Of a DNA stretch of 64,000 bases, positions 44,997-52,984 are shown in pieces. The first letter of the stretch is position 1. Every line of letters starts with the position of its first letter. Source of the stretch: Bradyrhizobium sp. B097 (GTDB taxonomy: Bacteria > Pseudomonadota > Alphaproteobacteria > Rhizobiales > Xanthobacteraceae); assembly GCF_038957035.1 (NCBI RefSeq), contig NZ_CP152412.1:6196501-6260500 (forward strand), in the 5' to 3' direction. The position numbers were made by a program, and so were the translations under genes. The notes beneath the pieces were generated by a model, which worked only from the letters and a program-made list of their open reading frames with translations, had not been told where the DNA came from and searched no databases.

Positions 44997-46454
44997 CTAC
45001 CCGCGTGCCGCACGCTTCCCCGCCAGGCAGTTCGCCATGGTCCGCACCGCGGCACCGATCTCGTTCTCGCGCCAGGCGGCGAAGCCGAGCAGGAGGCCGT
45101 GGTCGTGCGGCCGCTCCAGCGCAAGGCTCGACAGTGCGCGCACCTCGACCCCGGCGGCGACCAGCCGCGTCACGGCACTCTGGTCCGCGGCGCCATCCTT
45201 GAAACGCGCGATCAGCTGCATGCCGCCCGGCGGCACCTCGGCCGTGAGCACCGGCTCGAGCTGCCGCGCCAGCGCCGCGGCGAGGTGGTCGCGACGCGCG
45301 CGATAGATCCGCCGCATCCGCCGGACATGCGCCAGGAAATGTCCATCGGCCATGAAGCCGGCCAGCGCCTCCTGGACGTGCACGGAAGCGATCAGCCCGA
45401 GATGGCGCTGCGCGATCTCCATCGTCCGCGCCAGTTGTGGCGGCACCACCAGATAGCCGATGCGGATATCGGCGGTCATCGCCTTGGCGAAGGTGCCGAG
45501 ATAGAGCACGCGTCCCTCGCGATCGAGCCCTTGCAGCGCCGGCATCGGGCGGCTGTCATAGTGAAACTCGCCGTCGTAATCGTCCTCGACGATCCAGGTC
45601 TTGCCGGGCTCGGCCGCCGCCAGCAGCTCGGTGCGGCGTGCAACCGGCATCACCCGCCCGGTCGGGTGCTGATGTGAGGGCGTCGTGAAGATCAGCTTCG
45701 GCGCGCGCGCCTCGCGCGTCCGCATCATGCCCCATTGATCGAGCCTGACACCGACGACGTCGGCGCCGGCCGCGCGAAACGCTGCCGCGGCGCCGGGATA
45801 GCCGGGATCCTCGGTCCACACCGCATCACCAGTCACGATGGTGGTCGCGGCGATCAGCGTCAGCGCCGCCTGCGCCGTCGGCAGGATCAGGATCTGGTCG
45901 GCCTCGGCGCGCACGCCGCGACTGATTTCGAGGTAGTCGCGCAAGGCCTCGCGCAGGCTCGGCCGGTTGATCAGGGTCTGGTCGTTGAAGCGGCGGCGCA
46001 ACGCGCTGCGGCGCAGGCAGCGCGCCCAGATCTCGTGCGGAAATTCGCGCGCATCCGCTAGTCCAGGACGCAGCGGCCGGAAGTCGGCCTGGTAGGACAG
46101 CGGCCAATCCGAGTCCGAGAGCTGCAAGGCCCAGGGCGACAGCAGCGGTTTGCGGGCGGCATCGCGGCGCGGGGCCGGCACCGCCCTGGCGAAGCGCGCC
46201 TCGATATCGTCTGACACCACCGGCCGCCGCCGCGCGGCGACGCGCAGATACCCTTCGGCCGCGAGTTGCTCATAGGCGTGCGTCACCGTGTTGCGCGACA
46301 CGTCGAGCTCGGCCGCAAGCGTGCGGCTCGACGGCAGCACGGCCCCGCTCCTGATCCGGCCGCTGGCCATCAGCGCGCGCAGCTGCTGCGTCAGCTGCGC
46401 GGTCAGTCCGGCATCATCGGCACGCTTCAGCGCGAGCAATTCGGCAAGGATCAA
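44997..46454 (-). CDS. MocR-type regulator (GntR helix-turn-helix fused to aminotransferase-like domain)
   Basis: A 485-residue PdxR/MocR-family protein. The N-terminal winged helix is about residues 10-75 (IRSGAVLPSSRTLAAELDVS then RNTVTHAYEQLAAEGYL); the rest is a fold-type I PLP domain with the Schiff-base Lys region YLGTFAKAM. Such proteins sense PLP, often bound to an amino compound. A TTG start at 46454 is accepted because AAGGAG sits 5-6 bases upstream. It is divergent from a DMT-family exporter with repeated operator-like sites between them, the usual MocR/target arrangement. Confidence 0.93.
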   Translation of the reverse strand: MILAELLALKRADDAGLTAQLTQQLRALMASGRIRSGAVLPSSRTLAAELDVSRNTVTHAYEQLAAEGYLRVAARRRPVVSDDIEARFARAVPAPRRDAARKPLLSPWALQLSDSDWPLSYQADFRPLRPGLADAREFPHEIWARCLRRSALRRRFNDQTLINRPSLREALRDYLEISRGVRAEADQILILPTAQAALTLIAATTIVTGDAVWTEDPGYPGAAAAFRAAGADVVGVRLDQWGMMRTREARAPKLIFTTPSHQHPTGRVMPVARRTELLAAAEPGKTWIVEDDYDGEFHYDSRPMPALQGLDREGRVLYLGTFAKAMTADIRIGYLVVPPQLARTMEIAQRHLGLIASVHVQEALAGFMADGHFLAHVRRMRRIYRARRDHLAAALARQLEPVLTAEVPPGGMQLIARFKDGAADQSAVTRLVAAGVEVRALSSLALERPHDHGLLLGFAAWRENEIGAAVRTMANCLAGKRAARG

Positions 46455-46455
46455 T

Positions 46456-46500
46456 CTGGCTCCTTCTATCTGTCAAATCTGGCTCTTTCGATAGAGCCAG
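46456..46500. promoter_or_regulatory. Direct and inverted CTGGCTC sites, candidate MocR operator
   Basis: CTGGCTC occurs at 46456-46462 and again at 46479-46485 (23-base phase), and its complement GAGCCAG at 46494-46500, so the last two form a palindrome around eight bases. MocR regulators typically bind direct repeats about two helical turns apart. The first copy overlaps the regulator's own ribosome-binding site, which fits autorepression. Confidence 0.75.
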
Positions 46501-46535
46501 CGTGATCCTATTCACAAGCGGTATCGCCTGCAAGG

Positions 46536-47444
46536 ATGCCGCCCGTGAACCCGTCGCTCTCCCCTGCCAAAGCCGTTGTTTTGTTCATCGTCGTGGTGCT
46601 GGCCTGGGGCACCAACTGGTCGGTGACGAAATCGCTGGTCGAGGCGGTGCCGCCGCTGTGGACCGCATCGATCCGCAGCTGGGTCGCCCTGATCGCCTTG
46701 CTGGTGATCCTGCGCGCCAGCGGCAATCTGATCATCCCGCGGATCGCCGATATCCCTGTCGTGCTCAGCGTCGCGCTGCTGCACATGACGTTCTTCTCGA
46801 CACTGGTCGCCGCCGGCCTGCGCTATCTGCCGGCCAGCAAGGGCGTCGTGCTCGGCTACACCACGCCGCTCTGGGTCGCGCTGGCCGCGGGCGCGGCGCG
46901 CACCGAACGGCTCGGCGCGCTGAAGCTCGTCGGCGTCGCGTTGGGGCTCGCCGGGCTCTGCGTGATCCTCAACCCGGCATCGCTGGACTGGAGCAATCTG
47001 CATGTCATCGCCGGGGCCGGCATGATCATCATCGCCGCGATCTGCTGGGCCGCCAACATCATCTATATCCGCTCGCACCGCTGGGTCGCGACGCCGTTGC
47101 AGCTCCTGCTCTGGCAAGTGCTGGTGGCAACGGTGGTGCTGACGATGACGGCGCTGGTTACCGAAGGCATCCCCACGGTGAAATGGTCGCCGCACCTCGT
47201 GCTGCTGTTCCTCTATTCCGGCTTCATCGGCACGGCGCTGGCTTATTGGGCGATGTCTGTTGTCAACAAGAGCCTGCCGGCGCTCACGACCTCGCTCGGC
47301 ACGACGGGGACGCCGATCGTCGGCATCGTCACCGCGGCGCTGCTACTCGGCGAACCGATAGATCTGTCGCTCGCGATTGCCGCAGCCCTGATCGTCGGCG
47401 GGATTGCGTTGAGCTCGCTCGCGGATGCGCCATCGCGTGCGTAA
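46536..47444 (+). CDS. EamA/DMT-family transporter
   Basis: A 302-residue exporter with ten hydrophobic helices in two EamA repeats: first repeat from KAVVLFIVVVLAWGTNWSVT, second from AGAGMIIIAAICWAANIIYI; PALTTSLGTTGTPIVGIVTA lies near the end. These transporters export amino acids or other metabolites. Two starts are possible: ATG 46536 or GTG 46545, which has AAGGA at a better distance; homology starts after both. Probably controlled by the divergent MocR regulator. Its TAA stop lies one base before the TA at the left edge of the TIR element. Confidence 0.92.
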   Translation: MPPVNPSLSPAKAVVLFIVVVLAWGTNWSVTKSLVEAVPPLWTASIRSWVALIALLVILRASGNLIIPRIADIPVVLSVALLHMTFFSTLVAAGLRYLPASKGVVLGYTTPLWVALAAGAARTERLGALKLVGVALGLAGLCVILNPASLDWSNLHVIAGAGMIIIAAICWAANIIYIRSHRWVATPLQLLLWQVLVATVVLTMTALVTEGIPTVKWSPHLVLLFLYSGFIGTALAYWAMSVVNKSLPALTTSLGTTGTPIVGIVTAALLLGEPIDLSLAIAAALIVGGIALSSLADAPSRA

Positions 47445-47447
47445 TTA

Positions 47448-48380
47448 GGGCCTGTACTCATAGATTCGTCACGTCCGCTTCGGTCTCGGAAGCTGACGTC
47501 GAACCCTACGTCGCTGCATGTCGGCCTTGGGCCAAGAGGCAACATTGTAGATCAGCTCCAACGTGACAAGAAAGGCGCGTCCTTAGCGTTTGCGTCATCA
47601 TAGAGGCGGCAGAAGAATTGACGCCGCGCCAGGGCAGCTTGTAACAGTCCTCGCTTTAAGGGCAGCTTGGAGAATTGCACTTTGATGCGGTTCAGAAGGT
47701 TAATCGTCGTTTTAGGTGTCCTCCTCGTGTCGGTGGGCGCCGTAGTGCTCGGACGTAGAGCCTATGTTGAGGCGTTCGGCAGCGATGAGATGGATTACCG
47801 CGGCGAGAAGATCCGACTGTCAAAGAAGTATGTCGATTACGACGACTACAAGAACGATCCGGCCAACCTTGCAGCATCGGAGATTCCGCGCGTTGAGAAG
47901 CTCATGACAGATGCGCAGGTTGGCCCGGATTTCGCGGACTGGCACGACGTCGCGCATCAGCTCAGCAACATCAAGTTTCCGGGCTACGGCATGGCAAGCG
48001 GTGCAAACGTTGTCGCCGCCGGACGAGAGTTTGCCGTCCGATCCATGGAAATCCCGCAAGTCGCGAAGGAACGCTATTTCGTTCTCGAAAAGCTGGCAGG
48101 GGGGAGGTTCCGTCTGGCTGATGATTTCGTGACACGGCGCGACCCTGGGTCGGCTTTTGCCCCGATATCCTCCATTCACCTCGTTGACGACAGACTGGTT
48201 TATGCCGACCGCAATGGCAGGGTTGTCCGCGAGACGCCTGTAGCACGCTGAGAGGCCGCGTTCATTCCATCTACCGCTCACAAGGAATGGAGTCCGCTTT
48301 GGGTCAAAAGCCGCCGATAACTACCGAACCGGGCAACTTCCGCTTTATGACTGGAAGCCGACGGTCATGAGTACACGCCC
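47448..48380. mobile_element. 933-bp TIR-bounded element with TA flanks and one cargo gene
   Basis: The left end GGGCCTGTACTCAT (47448-47461) and the complement of the right end, GGGCGTGTACTCAT (48367-48380), match at 13 of 14 bases. TA dinucleotides flank both ends (47446-47447 and 48381-48382), as in IS630/Tc1-mariner-type insertions. There is no transposase; the only gene is the unknown protein at 47685-48251. Removing the element with one TA leaves the exporter stop TAA directly abutting a TAA stop for the convergent YeeE gene, a clean ancestral site. The family assignment is inferred from ends only. Confidence 0.75.
47685..48251 (+). CDS. Membrane-anchored protein of unknown function, cargo of TIR element
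   Basis: A 188-residue protein with one N-terminal membrane helix (about residues 5-24, LIVVLGVLLVSVGAVVLG) and an outward soluble domain. This domain has a charged region (DYRGEKIRLSKKYVDYDDYK), a middle part with IKFPGYGMASGANVV, and a beta-rich end (RYFVLEKLAGGRFRLADDFV). Codon use is more mixed than in neighbouring genes. The ATG at 47685 gives a normal signal anchor; a TTG at 47667 is also open. No family was recognised. It is the sole gene inside the element. Confidence 0.75.
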   Translation: MRFRRLIVVLGVLLVSVGAVVLGRRAYVEAFGSDEMDYRGEKIRLSKKYVDYDDYKNDPANLAASEIPRVEKLMTDAQVGPDFADWHDVAHQLSNIKFPGYGMASGANVVAAGREFAVRSMEIPQVAKERYFVLEKLAGGRFRLADDFVTRRDPGSAFAPISSIHLVDDRLVYADRNGRVVRETPVAR

Positions 48381-49435
48381 TAGGCCGTCGCGAGCGGCCT
48401 GACCCGCAAGCTCCCGCGCAGGCCGGCGCCGGTGCCGAGCATGATACCGGCGATTGCGATGAAGGACGACAGCGACAGCGTCGACAGTCCGGTCAGCCCC
48501 TGCCCGACCGAGCAGCCGAACGCCATCACGCCGCCCACGCCCATCAGCGCGGCGCCGCTTGCCGAGCGCAGCATGTGCTGCGGCGAGCGATAGCCTTCGA
48601 GCTGGAAGCGCCCGGTGGTAACAGCGGTGACCAGGCTGCCGGCGAACACGCCGAACACGGTGACGATGCCGAAATTGAGCGTCGAGCCGGTCGACAGCAT
48701 CACATATTGCAGGGCGTCGGCGATCGGCGCGATGAAGGTGAGCGACGTCACCGGTACCGGATTGAAATCATCGGCGCCGAGATAGCCGGTCGCGTACCAG
48801 CCGCCCGCCACCAGCAGGCCGACGATCAGGCCGGCCGCGATCTGGCCCGGCGATTTGCGGAACGGCGCATGGGCAAAGGCGAAAATGATCAGGACGGCTG
48901 ACAGCACCGAGGCCGCCACCATCCGCGCCGGCACCGCGCCAAGGCCGATGCTTGCCAATAGCGCCGGCACCGAATTGGCCGACACCGTGGCCTGCGACGC
49001 CTGCACCATTGCGATCCGCATCGGCGCGATCAGGCCCTTCAGCGTCATCTCGGCAAAGATGCCGAGCACGATCACGACCACAAAGGACCGCAGGTTGCCG
49101 CGCCCGAGCAGCACCAGCGCCCGCGAGCCGCAACCGTTCGACAGCACCATGCCGTAGCCGAACAACAGCCCGCCGAGGAACATCACCGGCGCCGAGAATG
49201 ACGGCTGCAGATAGATCGACTTGCCGAGATCGACGAGGCCGGCCGCCGCCAGCAGCTGCGAGGCCGCGATCGCAACCCCCATCGCCAGCGCGTAGGTGCG
49301 CACCAGCCGGCCGTCACCATCAGCCCACCAGCCACGCAGGCCGCTCATCATGCAGAAGCCGCTGACGAGCCCGACCGAGCCATAGATCAGGCCGATGATC
49401 AGGGCGGCGAGGATGACGATCGTGGCGGGGTCCAT
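48380..49435 (-). CDS. YeeE/YedE-family sulfur-compound transporter
   Basis: A 351-residue integral membrane protein made of two similar halves. Family motifs with conserved Cys are SGFCMMSGLRGWW near the N-terminus, LSNGCGSRALVLLGRGNLRS (about 98-117) and GCSVGQGLTGLSTLSL near the C-terminus. Thiosulfate-uptake proteins of this family pass substrate along such Cys residues. Its TAG stop is formed from the TA target site plus the first base of the neighbouring TIR element. No sulfur-metabolism genes are adjacent. Confidence 0.92.
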   Translation of the reverse strand: MDPATIVILAALIIGLIYGSVGLVSGFCMMSGLRGWWADGDGRLVRTYALAMGVAIAASQLLAAAGLVDLGKSIYLQPSFSAPVMFLGGLLFGYGMVLSNGCGSRALVLLGRGNLRSFVVVIVLGIFAEMTLKGLIAPMRIAMVQASQATVSANSVPALLASIGLGAVPARMVAASVLSAVLIIFAFAHAPFRKSPGQIAAGLIVGLLVAGGWYATGYLGADDFNPVPVTSLTFIAPIADALQYVMLSTGSTLNFGIVTVFGVFAGSLVTAVTTGRFQLEGYRSPQHMLRSASGAALMGVGGVMAFGCSVGQGLTGLSTLSLSSFIAIAGIMLGTGAGLRGSLRVRPLATA

Positions 49436-49578
49436 AACAATCCTTCAATTGCCTTCGTCATTGCGGGCGAAGCGAAAAGCGCACCGCAAGGCGCGCGGAT
49501 CGTGGCGGCCAAGCGGCCTCAGGCCATGACTAATCGACTGGCCGTTCAATTCAAGGGGCTTGTTGCGGCCCGGCGGCC

Positions 49579-51009
49579 TCAGAGATTTGGTGGTGGGGCC
49601 GTGCCCAGAAGCGCTTCGATCGACAGGCCGAGCCCGAGCAATCTGGCATCGCTGCCGACCGGACCGTCGAGCTCGAGCCCGACCGGCAGGCCATCAGGCG
49701 TCATGCCGGCATAGAGCGACAGCCCGGGAAGGCCGGCGTTGCTGCCGGGGTCGGTGTTGCGGATCATGGTGCCGAAGGTCGGCACCGTCTCACCGCCATT
49801 GACCGACATGTCGCCGGACCCGGTCTTCTCGTCGATCACAGGCGCAGGCGCGATCGTGGTCGGAAACAGGATAGCGTCCAGTCTGTTGTCCCTGAGATAC
49901 GCCGCATAGATCGCCTGCAGCGCCGGCCGCTGCAACTTGATCGCATCATCATAGGCGGCGCCGAAGGCATCCGCGGTGATGGCGCCGAACGCCCCGACGA
50001 CGTCGGGACTGGCGACGCCGGCCGCGATGTCGGACAGCGTGATCCCTTCGATCCCGGAGGCGGCGAGCCAGGCCGGGATATCGGCGATCGGTTCATGCAG
50101 CGCGACCACGAAGGACACCTTGTTGTTCTGCTCGAACAGGTCGGGCATATCGACATCGACCAGCACCGCGCCGGCCGCGGTGAGCCGGGCGCAGGCCGCG
50201 CGGGCAACGGCCTCGACATCGCGATCGAGGCCGCTCCAGAAACAGGCGGGAATGCCGAGACGCACGCCGCGTAGCGGAATGTTCGTTGCCCGCGGCGTGC
50301 CCGTGATCACGGCATCGAGCAGCGCGACGTCGCCGACCGTGCGTCCCATCGGGCCGACGGTGTCGCGGGTATGGCTGATCGGAACCACCTGGTTGTCGTC
50401 GTGGTAGCGCCGCTCGGCACCGCCATTGCCGACCGAAGGCCTGAGGCCCACGGTCCCGGTCAGCGCCGCGGGCACGCGGGTCGAGCCGCCGGTGTCCGAT
50501 CCGAGGCCGCAGGTGGCGATCCGCGCGGCGATCGCCGCCGACGTTCCGCCTGATGACCCGCCCGGGATCCGGGTCGTGTCGTAGGGATTCCGCACGGGTC
50601 CCGCGAACGGCGCGAGATTGGTGCTGGTGATGCCGAAGGCGAGCTCGTGCAGATTGGTCTTGCCGATGACCAGGGCCCCGGCGTCGAGCAGCTTTTGCAG
50701 CGACGGCGCATTGCGCGCAGGCCGCGCGTGTTGCAGCGCCGGCGTGCCGCCGGATGTCGGCAGGTCCGATGTGTTGATGTTGTCCTTCACCACGATCGGA
50801 AGCCCGGCCAGTACGCCGGTGCGTTTCCCGGCATCGACCTCGCGCGCCGCCGCCAGCGCGCCGTCGCGGTTCAGCACGATGAAGGCGTTGAGGTGCTTGA
50901 GCCGCTCAGCTCGATCGAGCGCCGCTTCGACGATCCTGACCGCCGTTACTTTCCGGTCGCGGATGTCAGCCACAATCTCCGCAGCGGTTGGTTCATTGGT
51001 ATCGGCCAT
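49579..51009 (-). CDS. Amidase at the end of the paa operon (indoleacetamide/phenylacetamide hydrolase-like)
   Basis: A 476-residue amidase-signature enzyme with Lys75 (PIVVKDNINT), cis-Ser about 152 (PGGSSGGTSAA) and nucleophile Ser176 (GSDTGGSTRVP). It resembles indoleacetamide-hydrolase-type amidases in general layout. It lies 36 bases downstream of paaK on the same strand, so it is probably the last gene of the paa operon. A role in releasing phenylacetate from phenylacetamide or another arylacetamide is a reasonable inference, not shown by sequence alone. Confidence 0.88.
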   Translation of the reverse strand: MADTNEPTAAEIVADIRDRKVTAVRIVEAALDRAERLKHLNAFIVLNRDGALAAAREVDAGKRTGVLAGLPIVVKDNINTSDLPTSGGTPALQHARPARNAPSLQKLLDAGALVIGKTNLHELAFGITSTNLAPFAGPVRNPYDTTRIPGGSSGGTSAAIAARIATCGLGSDTGGSTRVPAALTGTVGLRPSVGNGGAERRYHDDNQVVPISHTRDTVGPMGRTVGDVALLDAVITGTPRATNIPLRGVRLGIPACFWSGLDRDVEAVARAACARLTAAGAVLVDVDMPDLFEQNNKVSFVVALHEPIADIPAWLAASGIEGITLSDIAAGVASPDVVGAFGAITADAFGAAYDDAIKLQRPALQAIYAAYLRDNRLDAILFPTTIAPAPVIDEKTGSGDMSVNGGETVPTFGTMIRNTDPGSNAGLPGLSLYAGMTPDGLPVGLELDGPVGSDARLLGLGLSIEALLGTAPPPNL

Positions 51010-51045
51010 GGAAACCCCGCGCCCTCCAGCATTGCGGGCGAGAGG

Positions 51046-52371
51046 CTATTCTTTCGGCCGCTTGTCGTAAACCCGCTTCGCCTTGCCGAGCGAACGTTCG
51101 AGCGTCTCGGGCGCGACGACGCGGACGCGGGTCGAGATGCCGATCGTATTCTTGATGAAACCCGCGACCTTCTCGGCGTGCGCGGTCAGCCCCTCGCCGT
51201 CCCAGCTCTCGGGCCGGGCTTCGGCGAGCACCGTCATCTCGTCCATGCGGCCTTCGCGGGTCAGTTCTATAACAAAATGGCCGCCGCACCAGTCGGTCGC
51301 CAGCAGCGCTTCCTCGATCTGGGTCGGAAACACGTTGACGCCGCGCAGGATGATCATGTCGTCGGAGCGGCCGGTCACCTTCTCCATCCGCCGCATGCCC
51401 GGCCGCGCCGTGCCTAATAACAGCCGCGTCAGGTCGCGGGTGCGATAGCGGATGATCGGAAAACCTTCCTTGGTCAGCGAGGTGAACACCAGTTCGCCCT
51501 TCTCGCCGTCGGGCAGCACCTTGCCGGTCAGGGGATCGATCACCTCGGGATAGAAGTGGTCTTCCCAGATGTGCAGGCCATCCTTCGTCTCCACGCATTC
51601 CTGCGCGACGCCGGGGCCAATCACCTCCGAGAGGCCGTAGATATCGGTGGCGTCCATGTCGAAGGCCTGCTCGATCTCGACCCGCATCGCGTTGGTCCAC
51701 GGCTCGGCGCCGAAGATGCCGAACTTCAGCGACGATTTGCGCGGGTCGAGCCCCTGCCGCTTGAATTCATCGAGGATTGCCAGCATGTAGCTCGGCGTCA
51801 CCGTGATGATGTCGGGCCTGAAATCATTGATGAGCTGCACCTGCCGCTCGGTCATGCCGCCGGAGATCGGGATCACGGTGCAGCCGAGCCGCTCGGCGCC
51901 GTAATGCGCGCCGAGACCGCCGGTGAACAGGCCATAGCCGTAGGCGTTGTGCATCAGCATGCCGGTGCGGCCGCCGGCGGCGCGGATCGAGCGCGCCATC
52001 ACGTCCGCCCAGGTATCGATGTCGTTCCTGGTGTAGCCGACCACGATCGGCTTGCCGGTCGTGCCGGAAGAAGCATGGACGCGAACGAGCTGTTCGCGCG
52101 GCACCGCGAACATGTTGAAGGGATAATTGTCGCGCAGATCGGTCTTCACCGTGAACGGAAATTTTCCGAGATCGGACAGCTGCTTGAAGTCCGTGGGGTG
52201 CACGCCGGCCGCGTCAAAACTCTTCTTGTAATGCGCGACATTGTCATAGGCGTGCTTGAGCGACCAGGCGAGCCGCCTGGTCTGCAGCGCCATGATCTCG
52301 TCGCGCGAGGCGCGTTCGGCCGCATCGAGCTCGGCGTGATAGCCGCTATCCCTGACGTTGAGCTTTGCCAT
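51046..52371 (-). CDS. paaK: Phenylacetate--CoA ligase
   Basis: A 441-residue AMP-forming ligase of the PaaK type. ATP-binding P-loop is HASSGTTGKPIVVGYT (about 98-113), with YGLSEVIGPGVAQEC, ELVFTSLTKEGFPIIRYRTR and the late KVTGRSDDMIILRGVNVFPT characteristic of PaaK. It activates phenylacetate to phenylacetyl-CoA, the substrate of PaaABCDE. The ATG at 52371 has GGGGA at good distance; a GTG at 52374 precedes it. It starts 16 bases after the paaI stop and is followed by the amidase. Confidence 0.96.
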   Translation of the reverse strand: MAKLNVRDSGYHAELDAAERASRDEIMALQTRRLAWSLKHAYDNVAHYKKSFDAAGVHPTDFKQLSDLGKFPFTVKTDLRDNYPFNMFAVPREQLVRVHASSGTTGKPIVVGYTRNDIDTWADVMARSIRAAGGRTGMLMHNAYGYGLFTGGLGAHYGAERLGCTVIPISGGMTERQVQLINDFRPDIITVTPSYMLAILDEFKRQGLDPRKSSLKFGIFGAEPWTNAMRVEIEQAFDMDATDIYGLSEVIGPGVAQECVETKDGLHIWEDHFYPEVIDPLTGKVLPDGEKGELVFTSLTKEGFPIIRYRTRDLTRLLLGTARPGMRRMEKVTGRSDDMIILRGVNVFPTQIEEALLATDWCGGHFVIELTREGRMDEMTVLAEARPESWDGEGLTAHAEKVAGFIKNTIGISTRVRVVAPETLERSLGKAKRVYDKRPKE

Positions 52372-52387
52372 CACATTTCCCCCGAAA

Positions 52388-52846
52388 TCATTGTGCCTTG
52401 ATGTCCGTGTCCGGCAGCCAGGTGCCTTGTATCACGCGCGAATGTCCGCGGAACTCGGCGATCACGCTGTCGCCGGCGGTGACGCGCACGTCGTAGATTC
52501 CCGAGCGGCCGCTGCGCGAAATCTCGCGCGCGGTCGCCACCAGACGGTCGCCGAGCTTGCCGGGCCGGATGAAAGTGACGTTGCCCTGCGCCGCCACCGC
52601 GCGATCGTTGCGGCTGTTGCAGGCAAAGGCGAAGGCTGAATCGGCGAGCGTGAAGATGTAGCCGCCATGGCAGATGCGCTGGCCGTTGACCATGTGCGGC
52701 AGCACCGTCATCGCCATCACCGCCTGCCCCGGCTTGATCTCGACCAGCTCCATGCCGAGGCCCTTGCTGGCGTCGTCTTCCTTCCACATCGCGTCCGCGC
52801 AAGCGCGAGCGACATCTTCGGGCGATAGCGTAGCCTTCACGTTCAC
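52388..52846 (-). CDS. paaI: Hydroxyphenylacetyl-CoA thioesterase PaaI
   Basis: A 152-residue hotdog-fold thioesterase: MVNGQRICHGGYIFTLADSA carries the catalytic NG...HGG motif (about 50-63), then FAFACNSRNDRAVAA and the DVRVTAGDSVIAEFRG strand. PaaI releases CoA from ring-hydroxylated or dead-end phenylacetyl-CoA derivatives, preventing CoA depletion. The GTG at 52846 has AGGGAG six bases upstream and fits the family length. A 138-base gap with a family E repeat separates it from paaE. Confidence 0.93.
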   Translation of the reverse strand: MNVKATLSPEDVARACADAMWKEDDASKGLGMELVEIKPGQAVMAMTVLPHMVNGQRICHGGYIFTLADSAFAFACNSRNDRAVAAQGNVTFIRPGKLGDRLVATAREISRSGRSGIYDVRVTAGDSVIAEFRGHSRVIQGTWLPDTDIKAQ

Positions 52847-52936
52847 ATCGAACTCCCTGTGCGCGGACCCGTTGCGACGGGCCTCTTGGTGTCTCGTCAG
52901 TGTTGGGCGCGACGCGCGAGGCGTCAACGCCACTTC

Positions 52937-52978
52937 CGTCATTCCGGGGCGATGCGCAGCATCGAACCCGGAATGACG
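52937..52978. repeat. Palindromic repeat, family E (short copy), inside the paa operon
   Basis: CGTCATTCCGGGGCGATGCG and CGCAGCATCGAACCCGGAATGACG halves are near-complementary. It lacks the inner hairpin of the 24608 copy. It lies 6 bases from the paaE stop codon, in the paaE-paaI gap. Confidence 0.8.
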
Positions 52979-52984
52979 ACAATC

